Part shown: piece by piece, positions 1-6,622 of the stretch
How the letters are laid out: the number at the start of each line of letters is the position of its first letter
How positions within the stretch are numbered: the stretch's first letter is position 1
Assembly (NCBI GenBank): GCA_963592185.1
Contig: CAVAVT010000046.1
Location: 1 to 11,348 of the forward strand
DNA: 11,348 nt
Origin: CAVAVT01 sp963592185
GTDB lineage: Bacteria; Bacillota; Negativicutes; Selenomonadales; Selenomonadaceae
Direction of reading: 5' to 3'
Made by a program: the position numbers and the translations under genes
The notes under the pieces: generated by a model
Seen by the model: only the letters and a program-made list of their open reading frames with translations
The model's database searches: none
Told to the model about the DNA's origin: nothing

Positions 1-63
1 TTTTCCGAAAATTAATAATATACTTGTTATTTTTTATGACTTGTGCCATAATAATAGCTGTAG

Positions 64-89
64 TGCTTGGTGATTTACCAGGCATTTTT
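64..89 (+). terminator. Rho-independent terminator upstream of the pilus operon
   Basis: An 8-bp stem (TGCTTGGT at 64-71 with ACCAGGCA at 77-84, one T-G wobble) closes a 5-base loop and is followed at once by five T residues (85-89). The opposite strand has no T-run after the stem, so it acts on + strand transcripts. It most likely ends a gene lying left of the window, because no convincing coding sequence is visible in 1-63. It could also act as a leader attenuator if a promoter lies at 24-52 (TTGTTA, 17 bases, CATAAT), but that promoter is weak. Confidence 0.7.
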
Positions 90-141
90 AAATTTAATAA
101 AGTTTGATTGCAAGTTAGTATCACAAAGCAAGTAGCAAGTT

Positions 142-169
142 TTGATTGAACAAGGGTTTGACCAATAAT
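142..169 (+). promoter_or_regulatory. Candidate sigma-70-type promoter for the pilus operon
   Basis: TTGATT (142-147) and AATAAT (164-169) are separated by 16 bases and lie just ahead of the first pilus gene. Four of six and five of six bases match the consensus. Initiation near 176 would leave a very short leader with an SD-like AGGGTGTG at 176-183, which is a weakness of the call. The region is AT-rich, so chance matches are expected. The repeated GCAAGT words just upstream (110-115, 128-133, 135-140) could be regulator sites. Confidence 0.3.
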
Positions 170-190
170 GTGTGAAGGGTGTGATGCTTT

Positions 191-1516
191 TTGTCGACCA
201 TGGACAGCAAGGTAAAAGAGCAGGAACCCATGCCTGAGGGTGTGGCTGCAGCTGGGGATGAATTCCACAGACTGCTTGGAAAGACCATTAGCAGCGTAAG
301 GCGTCAAAGTGTGGCGCATATTACGGATATGCGTCAGAAGCTCCAAAGAGTACCTGTTGTTGAGCTGGTGGAGGAAGTCATAGACGAGGCCATTGACCTT
401 AGAGCTAGTGACATCCACATAGAACCAGACAATGACCGCTCAAGATTACGATTCAGAATCGACGGCAATCTTTACGAAATGCATGAACCACTGCCGTTGG
501 ATGTTCATGCTTTTTTTATTTCCCGTTTAAAGGTAATGGCAGGTCTGGATATTGCTGAGCACAGACTTCCTCAGGATGGGCGCTTCAGCCACGCCAGAGG
601 TGTGGAAAGGATAGACGTAAGAATATCCATTTTGCCTCTGCTTACTGGTGAAAAGGCGGTTTTGAGGATTCTGAACTGTCGGGAAAGAATGCTGAAAGTG
701 GATGAGCTGGAGCTTTCAGCGGACAATGCAAGGATTTTTAAAAAGCTGTGTGAGGCTCAAAACGGTCTTAATTTAATTTGCGGCCCAGTAAATTCTGGCA
801 AGACCACCACCATATACGCTGTACTTCAGCAGCTGGATTCAGGCAGGGAAAACATTGTAACGCTTGAGGATCCTGTGGAATATAGAATATCAGGGATAAA
901 TCAGCTTCAGGTTAATCCAAAAGCCGACCTTACATTTGCCACGGGTCTTAGGGCGGCTTTGCGGCAGGATGTGGATGTGGTTATGCTTGGAGAAATTAGG
1001 GATGAGGAAACCGCTGAAATAGCTGTAAGAGCGTCTCTCACAGGGCATCTGCTGTTTTCAACCCTTCACACAAGGGATACAGTTGGGGCTGTGGTGAGGC
1101 TCATGGAGATGGGGATAGCCCCCTATCTTTTGGCTGCAGCAATAAATGGAATTATAGCTCAAAGGCTGGTGAGACGGCTGTGCCCGGAATGCAGGAGGGC
1201 TTATCATCCAGAGCCAGATTCCGAAGATGCGGCAATGCTTGGGAATCTTTATGGGGAAAATACTGTTATTTATAAAAGCGAGGGCTGTGAATTTTGCCAT
1301 GGAACAGGATACTACGGCAGAATCGCCATTCAGGAAATGCTGCTTTTAGATGAAGAAATGCGAAAAGCTATTCAGGAAAGATATGATGGGGATATGCTTA
1401 GAAAAATGGCACGTGAAAAGGGGATGCATACCCTGCTGGAGGACGGAATACGAAAGGTACTTTTAGGACTGACCACATTGGATGAAATCTCCGGAGGGGT
1501 GTATGGAGAGCAATAA
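191..1516 (+). CDS. pilB: Type IV pilus assembly (extension) ATPase, PilB/GspE family, short N-terminus
   Basis: This is the hexameric cytoplasmic ATPase that drives pilin polymerisation through the PilC platform. All family motifs are present: an N2-type segment RASDIHIEP (71-79), Walker A GPVNSGKTTT (198-207), Asp box VTLEDPVEY (223-231), Walker B ending LGEIRD (E268), His box TGHLLFSTLHT (284-294), and the zinc tetracysteine pair CPEC (331-334) and CEFC (366-369). The tetracysteine favours PilB/GspE over PilT. At 441 residues it is about 100 shorter than usual PilB and lacks the N-terminal MshEN-type domain. An in-frame TGA at 182-184 rules out a longer version. The TTG start at 191 is chosen because AGGGTGTG (176-183) sits 7 bases upstream; ATG 200 is the alternative but its SD is too distant. 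The end overlaps the next gene by 14 bases. Confidence 0.93.
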   Translation: MSTMDSKVKEQEPMPEGVAAAGDEFHRLLGKTISSVRRQSVAHITDMRQKLQRVPVVELVEEVIDEAIDLRASDIHIEPDNDRSRLRFRIDGNLYEMHEPLPLDVHAFFISRLKVMAGLDIAEHRLPQDGRFSHARGVERIDVRISILPLLTGEKAVLRILNCRERMLKVDELELSADNARIFKKLCEAQNGLNLICGPVNSGKTTTIYAVLQQLDSGRENIVTLEDPVEYRISGINQLQVNPKADLTFATGLRAALRQDVDVVMLGEIRDEETAEIAVRASLTGHLLFSTLHTRDTVGAVVRLMEMGIAPYLLAAAINGIIAQRLVRRLCPECRRAYHPEPDSEDAAMLGNLYGENTVIYKSEGCEFCHGTGYYGRIAIQEMLLLDEEMRKAIQERYDGDMLRKMAREKGMHTLLEDGIRKVLLGLTTLDEISGGVYGEQ

Positions 1517-2516
1517 GGAAAGCCTTCAGAGCAGGTTTGATGAAATACTTCAGCAGGCGGTGAATATACATGCCTCAGATATACATATTAATGCATATCA
1601 AAAAATTTATTTTCGTAAGGATGGTGAAATGCAATTACAATCCTATAAATGCTTTGATGAAAGTGAAATGAAGGAGTTTTTCCTATTTACCGCCGGAAAC
1701 ACAAGGGAAAAGGCACTTTATAGGGATGGGGCGGTGGATTTTTCCTGGCATCACATGGGGCAAAGATACAGGATTAATATTTTTCTACAGCAGGGAGGGC
1801 TGGCCTTGGCCATGAGACTGATTCCAAGGGAGATTCCCAGGCTTACTGATTTAGGATTGGATGAATCTTTGAATCAGTTTTTGAATATGAATCAGGGGCT
1901 GGTAATAATCACAGGAAAAACTGGTACAGGGAAAAGTACCACATTGGCTGCTATGCTTCAGGAAATAATGGATAAGGCTCCAAAGCACTTGGTGACTCTG
2001 GAGGATCCTATAGAATTTATCTTCAAAAAATCATCAGGGATTATCAGTCAGCGTGAGTACGGCAGGGATTTTTACAGCTTTCCAAAGGCATTGGAACATG
2101 CCATGCGTGAAGCTCCCGACGTGATTATGGTAGGTGAAATCCGGGATTCAGATACTTTGATTACAGCCCTCGAGGCGGCGGAAACCGGGCATTTGGTTTT
2201 AGGTACACTTCATACCGGAGGGGCGGCACAGGCGGTGGAACGCATGGAGAGTCTAGTGCCTATGGACTCTAGGGAACAGCTCCGGCAGCAGGTTGCCATG
2301 TGTCTGCAGGGAGTGGTTTCACAACAGCTTTTGCCTAAAAAAGATGGAGGGAGAGTCTGTGCGGCCGAGGTGCTAAGAGCTACTTCAGCTGTTAGGAATA
2401 TTATAAGGACCGGAAGATATATTCAGCTTGAATCCCAAATGCTAGCCGGAAGTTCGCAGGGAATGTGCAGAATGGATGAGGCGGTAAAGAGACTGCAGCA
2501 GAAGGGAGTGATATAG
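1503..2516 (+). CDS. pilT: Type IV pilus retraction ATPase, PilT family
   Basis: This is the cytoplasmic AAA-type ATPase expected to power pilus retraction. Counting from ATG 1503 (337 residues), it shows an N-terminal HASDIHIN segment (23-30), Walker A GKTGTGKSTT (138-147), Asp box VTLEDPIEF (164-172), Walker B VIMVGEIRD (207-215, E212) and His box TGHLVLGTLHT (228-238). Near the C-terminus AVRNIIRTGR (296-305) closely matches the PilT signature AIRNLIREG, and GMCRMDEAV matches the following PilT MQTMDEAL-type segment. It lacks the zinc tetracysteine of PilB. ATG 1503 is preferred over ATG 1482 because GGAGG at 1493-1497 is 5 bases upstream. Overlap with the pilB end indicates coupling. The length is slightly below the usual 345-365 residues. 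Confidence 0.93.
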   Translation: MESNKESLQSRFDEILQQAVNIHASDIHINAYQKIYFRKDGEMQLQSYKCFDESEMKEFFLFTAGNTREKALYRDGAVDFSWHHMGQRYRINIFLQQGGLALAMRLIPREIPRLTDLGLDESLNQFLNMNQGLVIITGKTGTGKSTTLAAMLQEIMDKAPKHLVTLEDPIEFIFKKSSGIISQREYGRDFYSFPKALEHAMREAPDVIMVGEIRDSDTLITALEAAETGHLVLGTLHTGGAAQAVERMESLVPMDSREQLRQQVAMCLQGVVSQQLLPKKDGGRVCAAEVLRATSAVRNIIRTGRYIQLESQMLAGSSQGMCRMDEAVKRLQQKGVI

Positions 2517-2520
2517 TGTA

Positions 2521-3711
2521 ATGCCTGTTTATGACTATATTGCCTGGGGCGAAAAAGGAATAATTCAAAAAGGGAGCCTGCTGGCAGCAGATAAGCGTGA
2601 GGCGGCAATGCATCTCCAGGAGTCGTCACTTTTGCCTATATCACTAAAAAAACAAAGCCTGCTTGGAGGAATTGCAAGGAAACAGGCTTCTGTCAGCAGG
2701 CTGGCACAGTTTTGCAGGCAGATGGAGGTGCTTATTACAGCTGGATTATCTGTAAGGGAGGCGTTGGAGCTGCAGACTGATGCCTATGACGAAACTTGGA
2801 CACAGGTTGATGAGAGTCTCATGGAGGCTGTTGAATCCGGAAAAACTTTGTCAATGGGGATGGAGGCTGTTCCTGGATATTTTCCTGCCAGGCTGATTTT
2901 TGTAATACGTGCAGGGGAAGAAGGAGGATGCCTTGAGAGTGCCTTTAGACAGCTTGCGGATACATTGGAACGGGAGGCTGCCATGAGGGGGAAGCTTAAG
3001 ACCGCCATGATTTATCCAGCAATCTTGTTGTTCACAGCCATTGGAGCGCTGGTACTCTTCATGTTTACAGTACTGCCAACCTTTTCAGGAATGTATAGAA
3101 GCCTTAATATTGAGCTTCCGGCAATCACACGTTTTCTGATGGATGTGGCAGATAATTTTTTCATGTATGGGTCAGTGGCTTTGATTATATGCATGGCTGT
3201 TATTCTGATGGGAACCATATTTTATAAATCAGACTACGGACGATATCATACCGACTGTATTTTGGCAGGACTCCCATTTTTTGGCAACTTAATAATATCT
3301 GTGGAGTATATGTGCGGACTGTATACATTTTGTGCATTGCTGGAATCTGGTATTGTAGTGGACCGGGCGGCAAAAATGTCGGCTGAAACCATTCAGAACA
3401 AGTATTTAAGAGCACAGATGAAAAAACTTTCCGAGCTTATCCATCATGGCTGCAGCTTTGGCAAGGCATGTGGAATGGTCAAGGGGATTCCAGCAAATTT
3501 GCAAGGCTTTGTTACAGCTGGGGAATCCTCAGGGGAACTCTCAATGATGCTAAGGCTTTTGTCCGAAGATTTTAGACAAAGAGCCTGTGAAATGACAAAG
3601 AAAATGGAGGTGATGCTGGAGCCTGCTATGGTACTTATTTTGGGGATTATAACCGGAGCAATTGTATTATCCATGCTTTATCCGATGTTTTCATTGCTGA
3701 ACAAATTTTAG
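2521..3711 (+). CDS. pilC: Inner-membrane platform protein, PilC/GspF family
   Basis: This is the polytopic cytoplasmic-membrane protein that couples PilB/PilT motion to pilin insertion and extraction. Its 396 residues contain two tandem T2SSF domains. The first has FCRQMEVLITAG (64-75), VIRAGEEGG (128-136) and KTAMIYP (160-166). The second repeats the pattern with YTFCALLESG (268-277) and FVTAGESSGEL (330-340). Hydrophobic segments lie at about 165-187, 214-235 and 368-390, ending in the family-typical EPAMVLILG...LYPMF. The length is normal for the family (about 400). The start is ATG 2521, 4 bases after the pilT stop, with GGGAG at 2504-2508 as a rather distant SD. Translation is probably coupled to pilT. 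Confidence 0.94.
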   Translation: MPVYDYIAWGEKGIIQKGSLLAADKREAAMHLQESSLLPISLKKQSLLGGIARKQASVSRLAQFCRQMEVLITAGLSVREALELQTDAYDETWTQVDESLMEAVESGKTLSMGMEAVPGYFPARLIFVIRAGEEGGCLESAFRQLADTLEREAAMRGKLKTAMIYPAILLFTAIGALVLFMFTVLPTFSGMYRSLNIELPAITRFLMDVADNFFMYGSVALIICMAVILMGTIFYKSDYGRYHTDCILAGLPFFGNLIISVEYMCGLYTFCALLESGIVVDRAAKMSAETIQNKYLRAQMKKLSELIHHGCSFGKACGMVKGIPANLQGFVTAGESSGELSMMLRLLSEDFRQRACEMTKKMEVMLEPAMVLILGIITGAIVLSMLYPMFSLLNKF

Positions 3712-3718
3712 ACTTTTT

Positions 3719-3725
3719 AAGGAGG
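3719..3725 (+). promoter_or_regulatory. Strong ribosome binding site of the pilin gene
   Basis: AAGGAGG lies 7 bases before ATG 3733 and is the best SD match in the pilus operon. Most neighbouring genes have weaker or overlapping sites. This fits a structural subunit needed in larger amounts than the machinery. No separate promoter or terminator is visible in the 21-base gap after pilC. Confidence 0.75.
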
Positions 3726-3732
3726 AAGAAAA

Positions 3733-4122
3733 ATGTTTAAGCTTTTGAATGAGGAAAAAGGATTTTCACTACTGGAGCTAATTGTGTATGTGTCAATTGT
3801 GGGAGTATTGATGGCGGTAGCTGTGCCAAAATATGAATATGCTATCGCAATGTCAAATACCGCAAGAATTCAGTCAGACTTAAACAGCCTGGATATGGCT
3901 ATAGCAATGTATAGTGCCCGGAATAATGGAACTCGTCCCACTGATATACAAAAGCATTTAGGGACCTATATTGCCAATATAGACAAGGTCCGTCCTCCAG
4001 AGGGAAAATGCATTATTGCCGGAAATGAGGCAGACATTCCAGCGGCGGAGTACTCAATAGATACAGAGGGCCGTGCTGTGTGTGGAACCAGTTCTGCAGC
4101 TGATTTTGGAAACAATGGCTGA
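3733..4122 (+). CDS. pilA: Type IV prepilin, probable major pilin (PilA/GspG/ComGC-like)
   Basis: This 129-residue precursor carries a class III signal: leader MFKLLNEEKG (1-10), then mature FSLLELIVYV... with Phe at +1 and the conserved Glu at +5 (residue 15). A hydrophobic helix follows (about 11-33). The mature globular part has two cysteines (93 and 117) that could form the C-terminal disulfide loop typical of pilins. Its position between platform and peptidase genes, the strong SD and the canonical +1/+5 residues make it the best major-pilin candidate of the five pilin-like proteins here. The mature size (about 119 residues) is small, nearer ComGC or GspG than proteobacterial PilA. Whether it or a pilin encoded elsewhere is the main fibre subunit cannot be decided from this window. 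Its stop overlaps the next start (TGATG). Confidence 0.85.
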   Translation: MFKLLNEEKGFSLLELIVYVSIVGVLMAVAVPKYEYAIAMSNTARIQSDLNSLDMAIAMYSARNNGTRPTDIQKHLGTYIANIDKVRPPEGKCIIAGNEADIPAAEYSIDTEGRAVCGTSSAADFGNNG

Positions 4123-4784
4123 TGAACGCTATGAACAAGATTCTATATAGAGAGCATTTAAAATGTGATTTAGACCTGATAAAAGGTCTGACTGTGCCGC
4201 TTCTTTTAATGAGTACAGCAGGAATCACTGCCGCAGTTCCTGTCTTAGATATTGATAGCAGCAGGGAAGGAATAGCTTATTTTGACATTGTAATGGGGGT
4301 TCTTATCATAGGGATTCTTTCCTTTGATACACTGACCGACATGAGGTACATGCTCATATTTAACAAGGCTAATCTCTTGCTTGGATGTCTTGGAGCTATT
4401 GATGCAGCCGTAAAAATTATATGGAAAAACCTAACCTTTATTGCTGTATATGACCTTATTTTGGGGGCTTTTATTGGAGGAGGAGTATTGCTTATTATCC
4501 GCATTATCAGCAGGGGCGGAATTGGAGCTGGTGATGTGAAACTCATGACAGCAGGAGGGATATGCCTTGGAGCAGATGGAGCGGCAATTGCTCTTGAAAT
4601 AGCCTTTCTTGCTGGGGCTGTTTTTGGGATTTTATACATACTCTATAGAAAAGGCATGGGCAGAACGGGGGATATTGGAAGAATTTATATTCCCTTTGGA
4701 CCTTTTGTGGCCTTTGGAATCTATTGCTGTTATTTTTACGGCAGCTATATTATGGATGTTTACAGGAGTATGGTATATGGATGA
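4122..4784 (+). CDS. pilD: Prepilin peptidase, A24 family, lacking the N-methyltransferase domain
   Basis: This is a membrane aspartyl peptidase that would cleave the Gly|X site of the prepilins encoded around it. The 220 residues hold about six hydrophobic segments. The two catalytic aspartates are placed at D73 (in TDMRYMLIFNKAN, equivalent to the D-x-R...P-N region) and D138 in GAGDVKLM (135-142). The C-terminal IPFGPFVAFG (190-199) is typical of the family. The usual N-terminal domain with its CxxC pairs and methyltransferase activity is absent; the first 55 residues carry only one Cys and a single hydrophobic stretch. The protein is therefore a single-domain enzyme like TadV/FlaK types. 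ATG 4122 overlaps the pilA stop by one base; ATG 4131 is an alternative. Confidence 0.88.
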   Translation: MNAMNKILYREHLKCDLDLIKGLTVPLLLMSTAGITAAVPVLDIDSSREGIAYFDIVMGVLIIGILSFDTLTDMRYMLIFNKANLLLGCLGAIDAAVKIIWKNLTFIAVYDLILGAFIGGGVLLIIRIISRGGIGAGDVKLMTAGGICLGADGAAIALEIAFLAGAVFGILYILYRKGMGRTGDIGRIYIPFGPFVAFGIYCCYFYGSYIMDVYRSMVYG

Positions 4785-5208
4785 ACGGGGAACAGCTCTT
4801 ATTGAACTAGTGGTTGTGGCAGCGATGATAAGCATATTGGTTGGTGGGCTGCGTCCTGTACTCAGCTTTTTAAATAATCAGAGGCTGGATCAGGAGGCTG
4901 TGGAAATGTTGAATGTCCTCCGGCTCACTAGAGAGGTATCCATGTGCATAAAAAAGAGTGAGAGCAGCGGACAGGGGTCTGGATTTGAATTAAAGAAAAA
5001 TGAATATTCTCTTTGGGTAGGGAAGAAGCTTTATGTCCGGCATAGTGCACCAGACGGAATAACTTACGGTCCATTTCAGTATCAGAAAACACAGAATTTG
5101 TTCAATGCTTATGGGGAAGCTGTATCAAACGGATTTGATATTTATGAAGGAGGAGAAAAGCGGTCGATAAAGATTGACCGGGCTGGGCGAATCAGGATAG
5201 AAAGGTAA
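4777..5208 (+). CDS. Minor pilin/pseudopilin, GspH/ComGD-like
   Basis: This 143-residue protein has a very short class III leader, MDERG, followed by TALIELVVVAAMISILVGG: Thr at +1, Glu at +5 (residue 10), then a hydrophobic helix to about residue 31. The C-terminal GGEKRSIKIDRAGRIRIER resembles the closing strand pattern of GspH/ComGD/FimT-like proteins. The reading frame extends upstream to ATG 4609, but that would overlap the peptidase by 176 bases and bury the leader. ATG 4777 has AGGAG at 4764-4768, 8 bases upstream, and overlaps the peptidase end by only 8 bases. It is a likely component of the minor-pilin tip complex. Subfamily assignment rests on order and weak pattern. Confidence 0.8.
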   Translation: MDERGTALIELVVVAAMISILVGGLRPVLSFLNNQRLDQEAVEMLNVLRLTREVSMCIKKSESSGQGSGFELKKNEYSLWVGKKLYVRHSAPDGITYGPFQYQKTQNLFNAYGEAVSNGFDIYEGGEKRSIKIDRAGRIRIER

Positions 5209-5213
5209 ATGCC

Positions 5214-5648
5214 ATGCATTCAGATGAAATGGGATTTATGCAGCTTGAGGTATTGCTGGGAGGTTTGATTTTGGCCATAGCCGCTTCAGGCCTGATGTGT
5301 ATAGGATTAACGGAGCGAGCAAGGACGGAATCTATTGGAGAGCTGACAGCTAGTATGATAGCCCAGGAACAGATCTCCAGGATAGGTGATAATCTGGAGA
5401 GTTATATAGGTCAGAGGGAAATTCCTTGGCTTGGTAATGCTTCAAGGTTGCAGCAAAATGGAAAAAATTTTCAAATTCAAACAACAATGAGTCCTGCAGC
5501 AATTAATCCAGAGAGCAGCGGCAATGGAGTTGAAATCTTGGAAGCTGTAGTGTATGTAAGCTGGCAGAATCAAGGGGCGGAAAAATCTAACGGGGAAAGG
5601 GTCTGGAGGCGGTATTTTAGTGTGGAGCATGAACCTGTGCAGAATTGA
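5214..5648 (+). CDS. Minor pilin/pseudopilin, GspI/PilV-like
   Basis: This 144-residue prepilin-like protein has the leader MHSDEMG, then FMQLEVLLGGLILAIAASGLM: Phe at +1, Glu at +5 (residue 12) and a hydrophobic helix to about residue 32. The following MIAQEQISRIGDNL (48-61) matches the 'AqeqmE' stretch of GspI/PilV proteins, and VVYVSWQNQ (112-120) resembles their conserved v-V-W strand. It lies 5 bases after the previous gene, with AAAGG at 5201-5205 as SD. ATG 5209 is out of frame and was not used. The role is inferred as a subunit of the tip/priming complex with the flanking minor pilins. Confidence 0.8.
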   Translation: MHSDEMGFMQLEVLLGGLILAIAASGLMCIGLTERARTESIGELTASMIAQEQISRIGDNLESYIGQREIPWLGNASRLQQNGKNFQIQTTMSPAAINPESSGNGVEILEAVVYVSWQNQGAEKSNGERVWRRYFSVEHEPVQN

Positions 5649-6198
5649 TGTAATGCAAAAATTGAAGGCCCCTTCCAGTGATGATGAGGGCCAGCAGGGC
5701 GTGATTTTGCTGGAGCTTTTAACAAGTATTCCTACAATTGCTGGAATACTTTGTTCCGCTGTTATATTTATGGCATTGGTTCTAAAGCTGTATTACACGG
5801 CACTGGGGGGCTGGGAACTGATGGAACAAATGAGGTATACAGCTCAGATATTGTCCGAGGATATAACCTCAGCAGATGAAATATGGGTTTCATCAAAAGG
5901 GGTTAGTTCTCCCTATATTTATGTTTCAGGCACCAATAGCAATGGGACAAAACGAAGTGTGCAGTACAAATGGAGGGCAAAAAGCAGCAGCAAGGAGTCA
6001 GTGATACTGCGTGATGGCCAGCCCATTGCTGGTGACAACAGGATAGGCTCTGTGGAACTTACTGAGTTCAAGGTGCATAAAGAACCAGAGGGAAATGGTT
6101 TGGTATACATTTATGTTTCAGGTATTAATCGTGCTGATTCAGAGACCATGGTGGTGGAAACGATGGTGAAAAGCAATGGTACTATTTATGTTCGGTAG
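5620..6198 (+). CDS. Minor pilin/pseudopilin, GspJ/PilW-like, with a long leader
   Basis: The processed region is clear: QQG followed by VILLELLTSIPTIAGILCSAVIF, with Val at +1 and Glu at +5 (residue 32 from the GTG start). MRYTAQILSEDITSADEIW (71-89) matches the GspJ/PilW pattern that follows the N-terminal helix. At 192 residues it is the largest pilin-like protein here, as GspJ usually is. The start is uncertain. GTG 5620 has GGAGG at 5605-5609, 10 bases upstream, and gives a 27-residue leader. ATG 5629 gives 24 residues. ATG 5653, just after the previous stop, gives 16 residues but has no SD. The mature protein is the same in all cases. YIYVSG occurs twice (99-104 and 163-168). Confidence 0.78.
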   Translation: MWSMNLCRIDVMQKLKAPSSDDEGQQGVILLELLTSIPTIAGILCSAVIFMALVLKLYYTALGGWELMEQMRYTAQILSEDITSADEIWVSSKGVSSPYIYVSGTNSNGTKRSVQYKWRAKSSSKESVILRDGQPIAGDNRIGSVELTEFKVHKEPEGNGLVYIYVSGINRADSETMVVETMVKSNGTIYVR

Positions 6199-6622
6199 AA
6201 ATGACGAGAATGGAGCGGCACTTTTTGCTGCGATTATTGCCGCAGCTGTTTCTCTGACCATGATTCTTAGCCTGTATTGCAATGTTATGTACGAAATGAA
6301 AACCATGTCCGTGTGGCGTATCGGAAGACTTATGAGATATGATGCTGAGGGTGGTCTGGCTGTGGCTCTTAACAAAATAGAATTGGGGGATGTTAAGCTG
6401 GAGGAAATTTCAGCCTCGACGACTATTGTAAAAATACCTGGAAATAATGTTTCGGAATCTGTCAGCGTAAGTATAGCCCCTAAGGGCAATGGGAAATATC
6501 AGCTTCATTCATTAGCTGTATGCGATGAGGATAAGGCTGGAGATTTTCCAAAAAGCAGGTACATTGATGCCTTAATCATTAGAGACGAAAATGGAAAAAT
6601 AAAAATTATATGGGGTGGTTAA
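6176..6622 (+). CDS. Atypical pilin-like protein without Glu5, GspK/PilX-like
   Basis: This is a 148-residue protein with a short charged leader ending in NDENG (9-13), then AALFAAIIAAAVSLTMILSLY. Ala replaces Glu at +5. Loss of Glu5 is characteristic of GspK, the pseudopilin that caps the tip, and G-A-A-L followed by a long helix resembles PilX_N/GspK starts. YDAEGGLAVALNKIE (55-69) fits the 'A-E-x-G-L' stretch after the helix in PilX-like proteins. It is much shorter than proteobacterial GspK (about 300 residues), so it would be a minimal form. ATG 6176 overlaps the previous gene by 23 bases; ATG 6188, with a 9-residue leader, is equally possible, and neither has a good SD. Confidence 0.68.
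   Translation: MVLFMFGRNDENGAALFAAIIAAAVSLTMILSLYCNVMYEMKTMSVWRIGRLMRYDAEGGLAVALNKIELGDVKLEEISASTTIVKIPGNNVSESVSVSIAPKGNGKYQLHSLAVCDEDKAGDFPKSRYIDALIIRDENGKIKIIWGG

Noticed and set aside
1..107. Possible coding ends at the left edge (a hydrophobic + frame closing at 105-107, and a minus-strand frame from 49 running off the edge)
   Set aside because: The + frame runs through the terminator stem, the minus frame has no SD, and both are too short to support in AT-rich DNA.
1..190. c-di-GMP riboswitch upstream of the pilus operon, as found before some Firmicutes pilus genes
   Set aside because: The conserved GEMM core sequences and paired helices were looked for and not seen; only a simple terminator hairpin is present.
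4277..4639. 120-residue minus-strand open frame opposite the prepilin peptidase
   Set aside because: It is antisense to a well-supported membrane protein; its Pro/Ile-rich composition is the expected reverse reading of hydrophobic codons.
4609..4776. Upstream extension of the GspH-like pilin frame to ATG 4609
   Set aside because: It overlaps the peptidase gene by 176 bases, would place the class III leader in mid-protein, and ignores the good AGGAG-spaced ATG at 4777.
6139..6489. 116-residue minus-strand open frame opposite two pilin-like genes
   Set aside because: It has no SD or family features and spans the junction of two coupled genes on the + strand.
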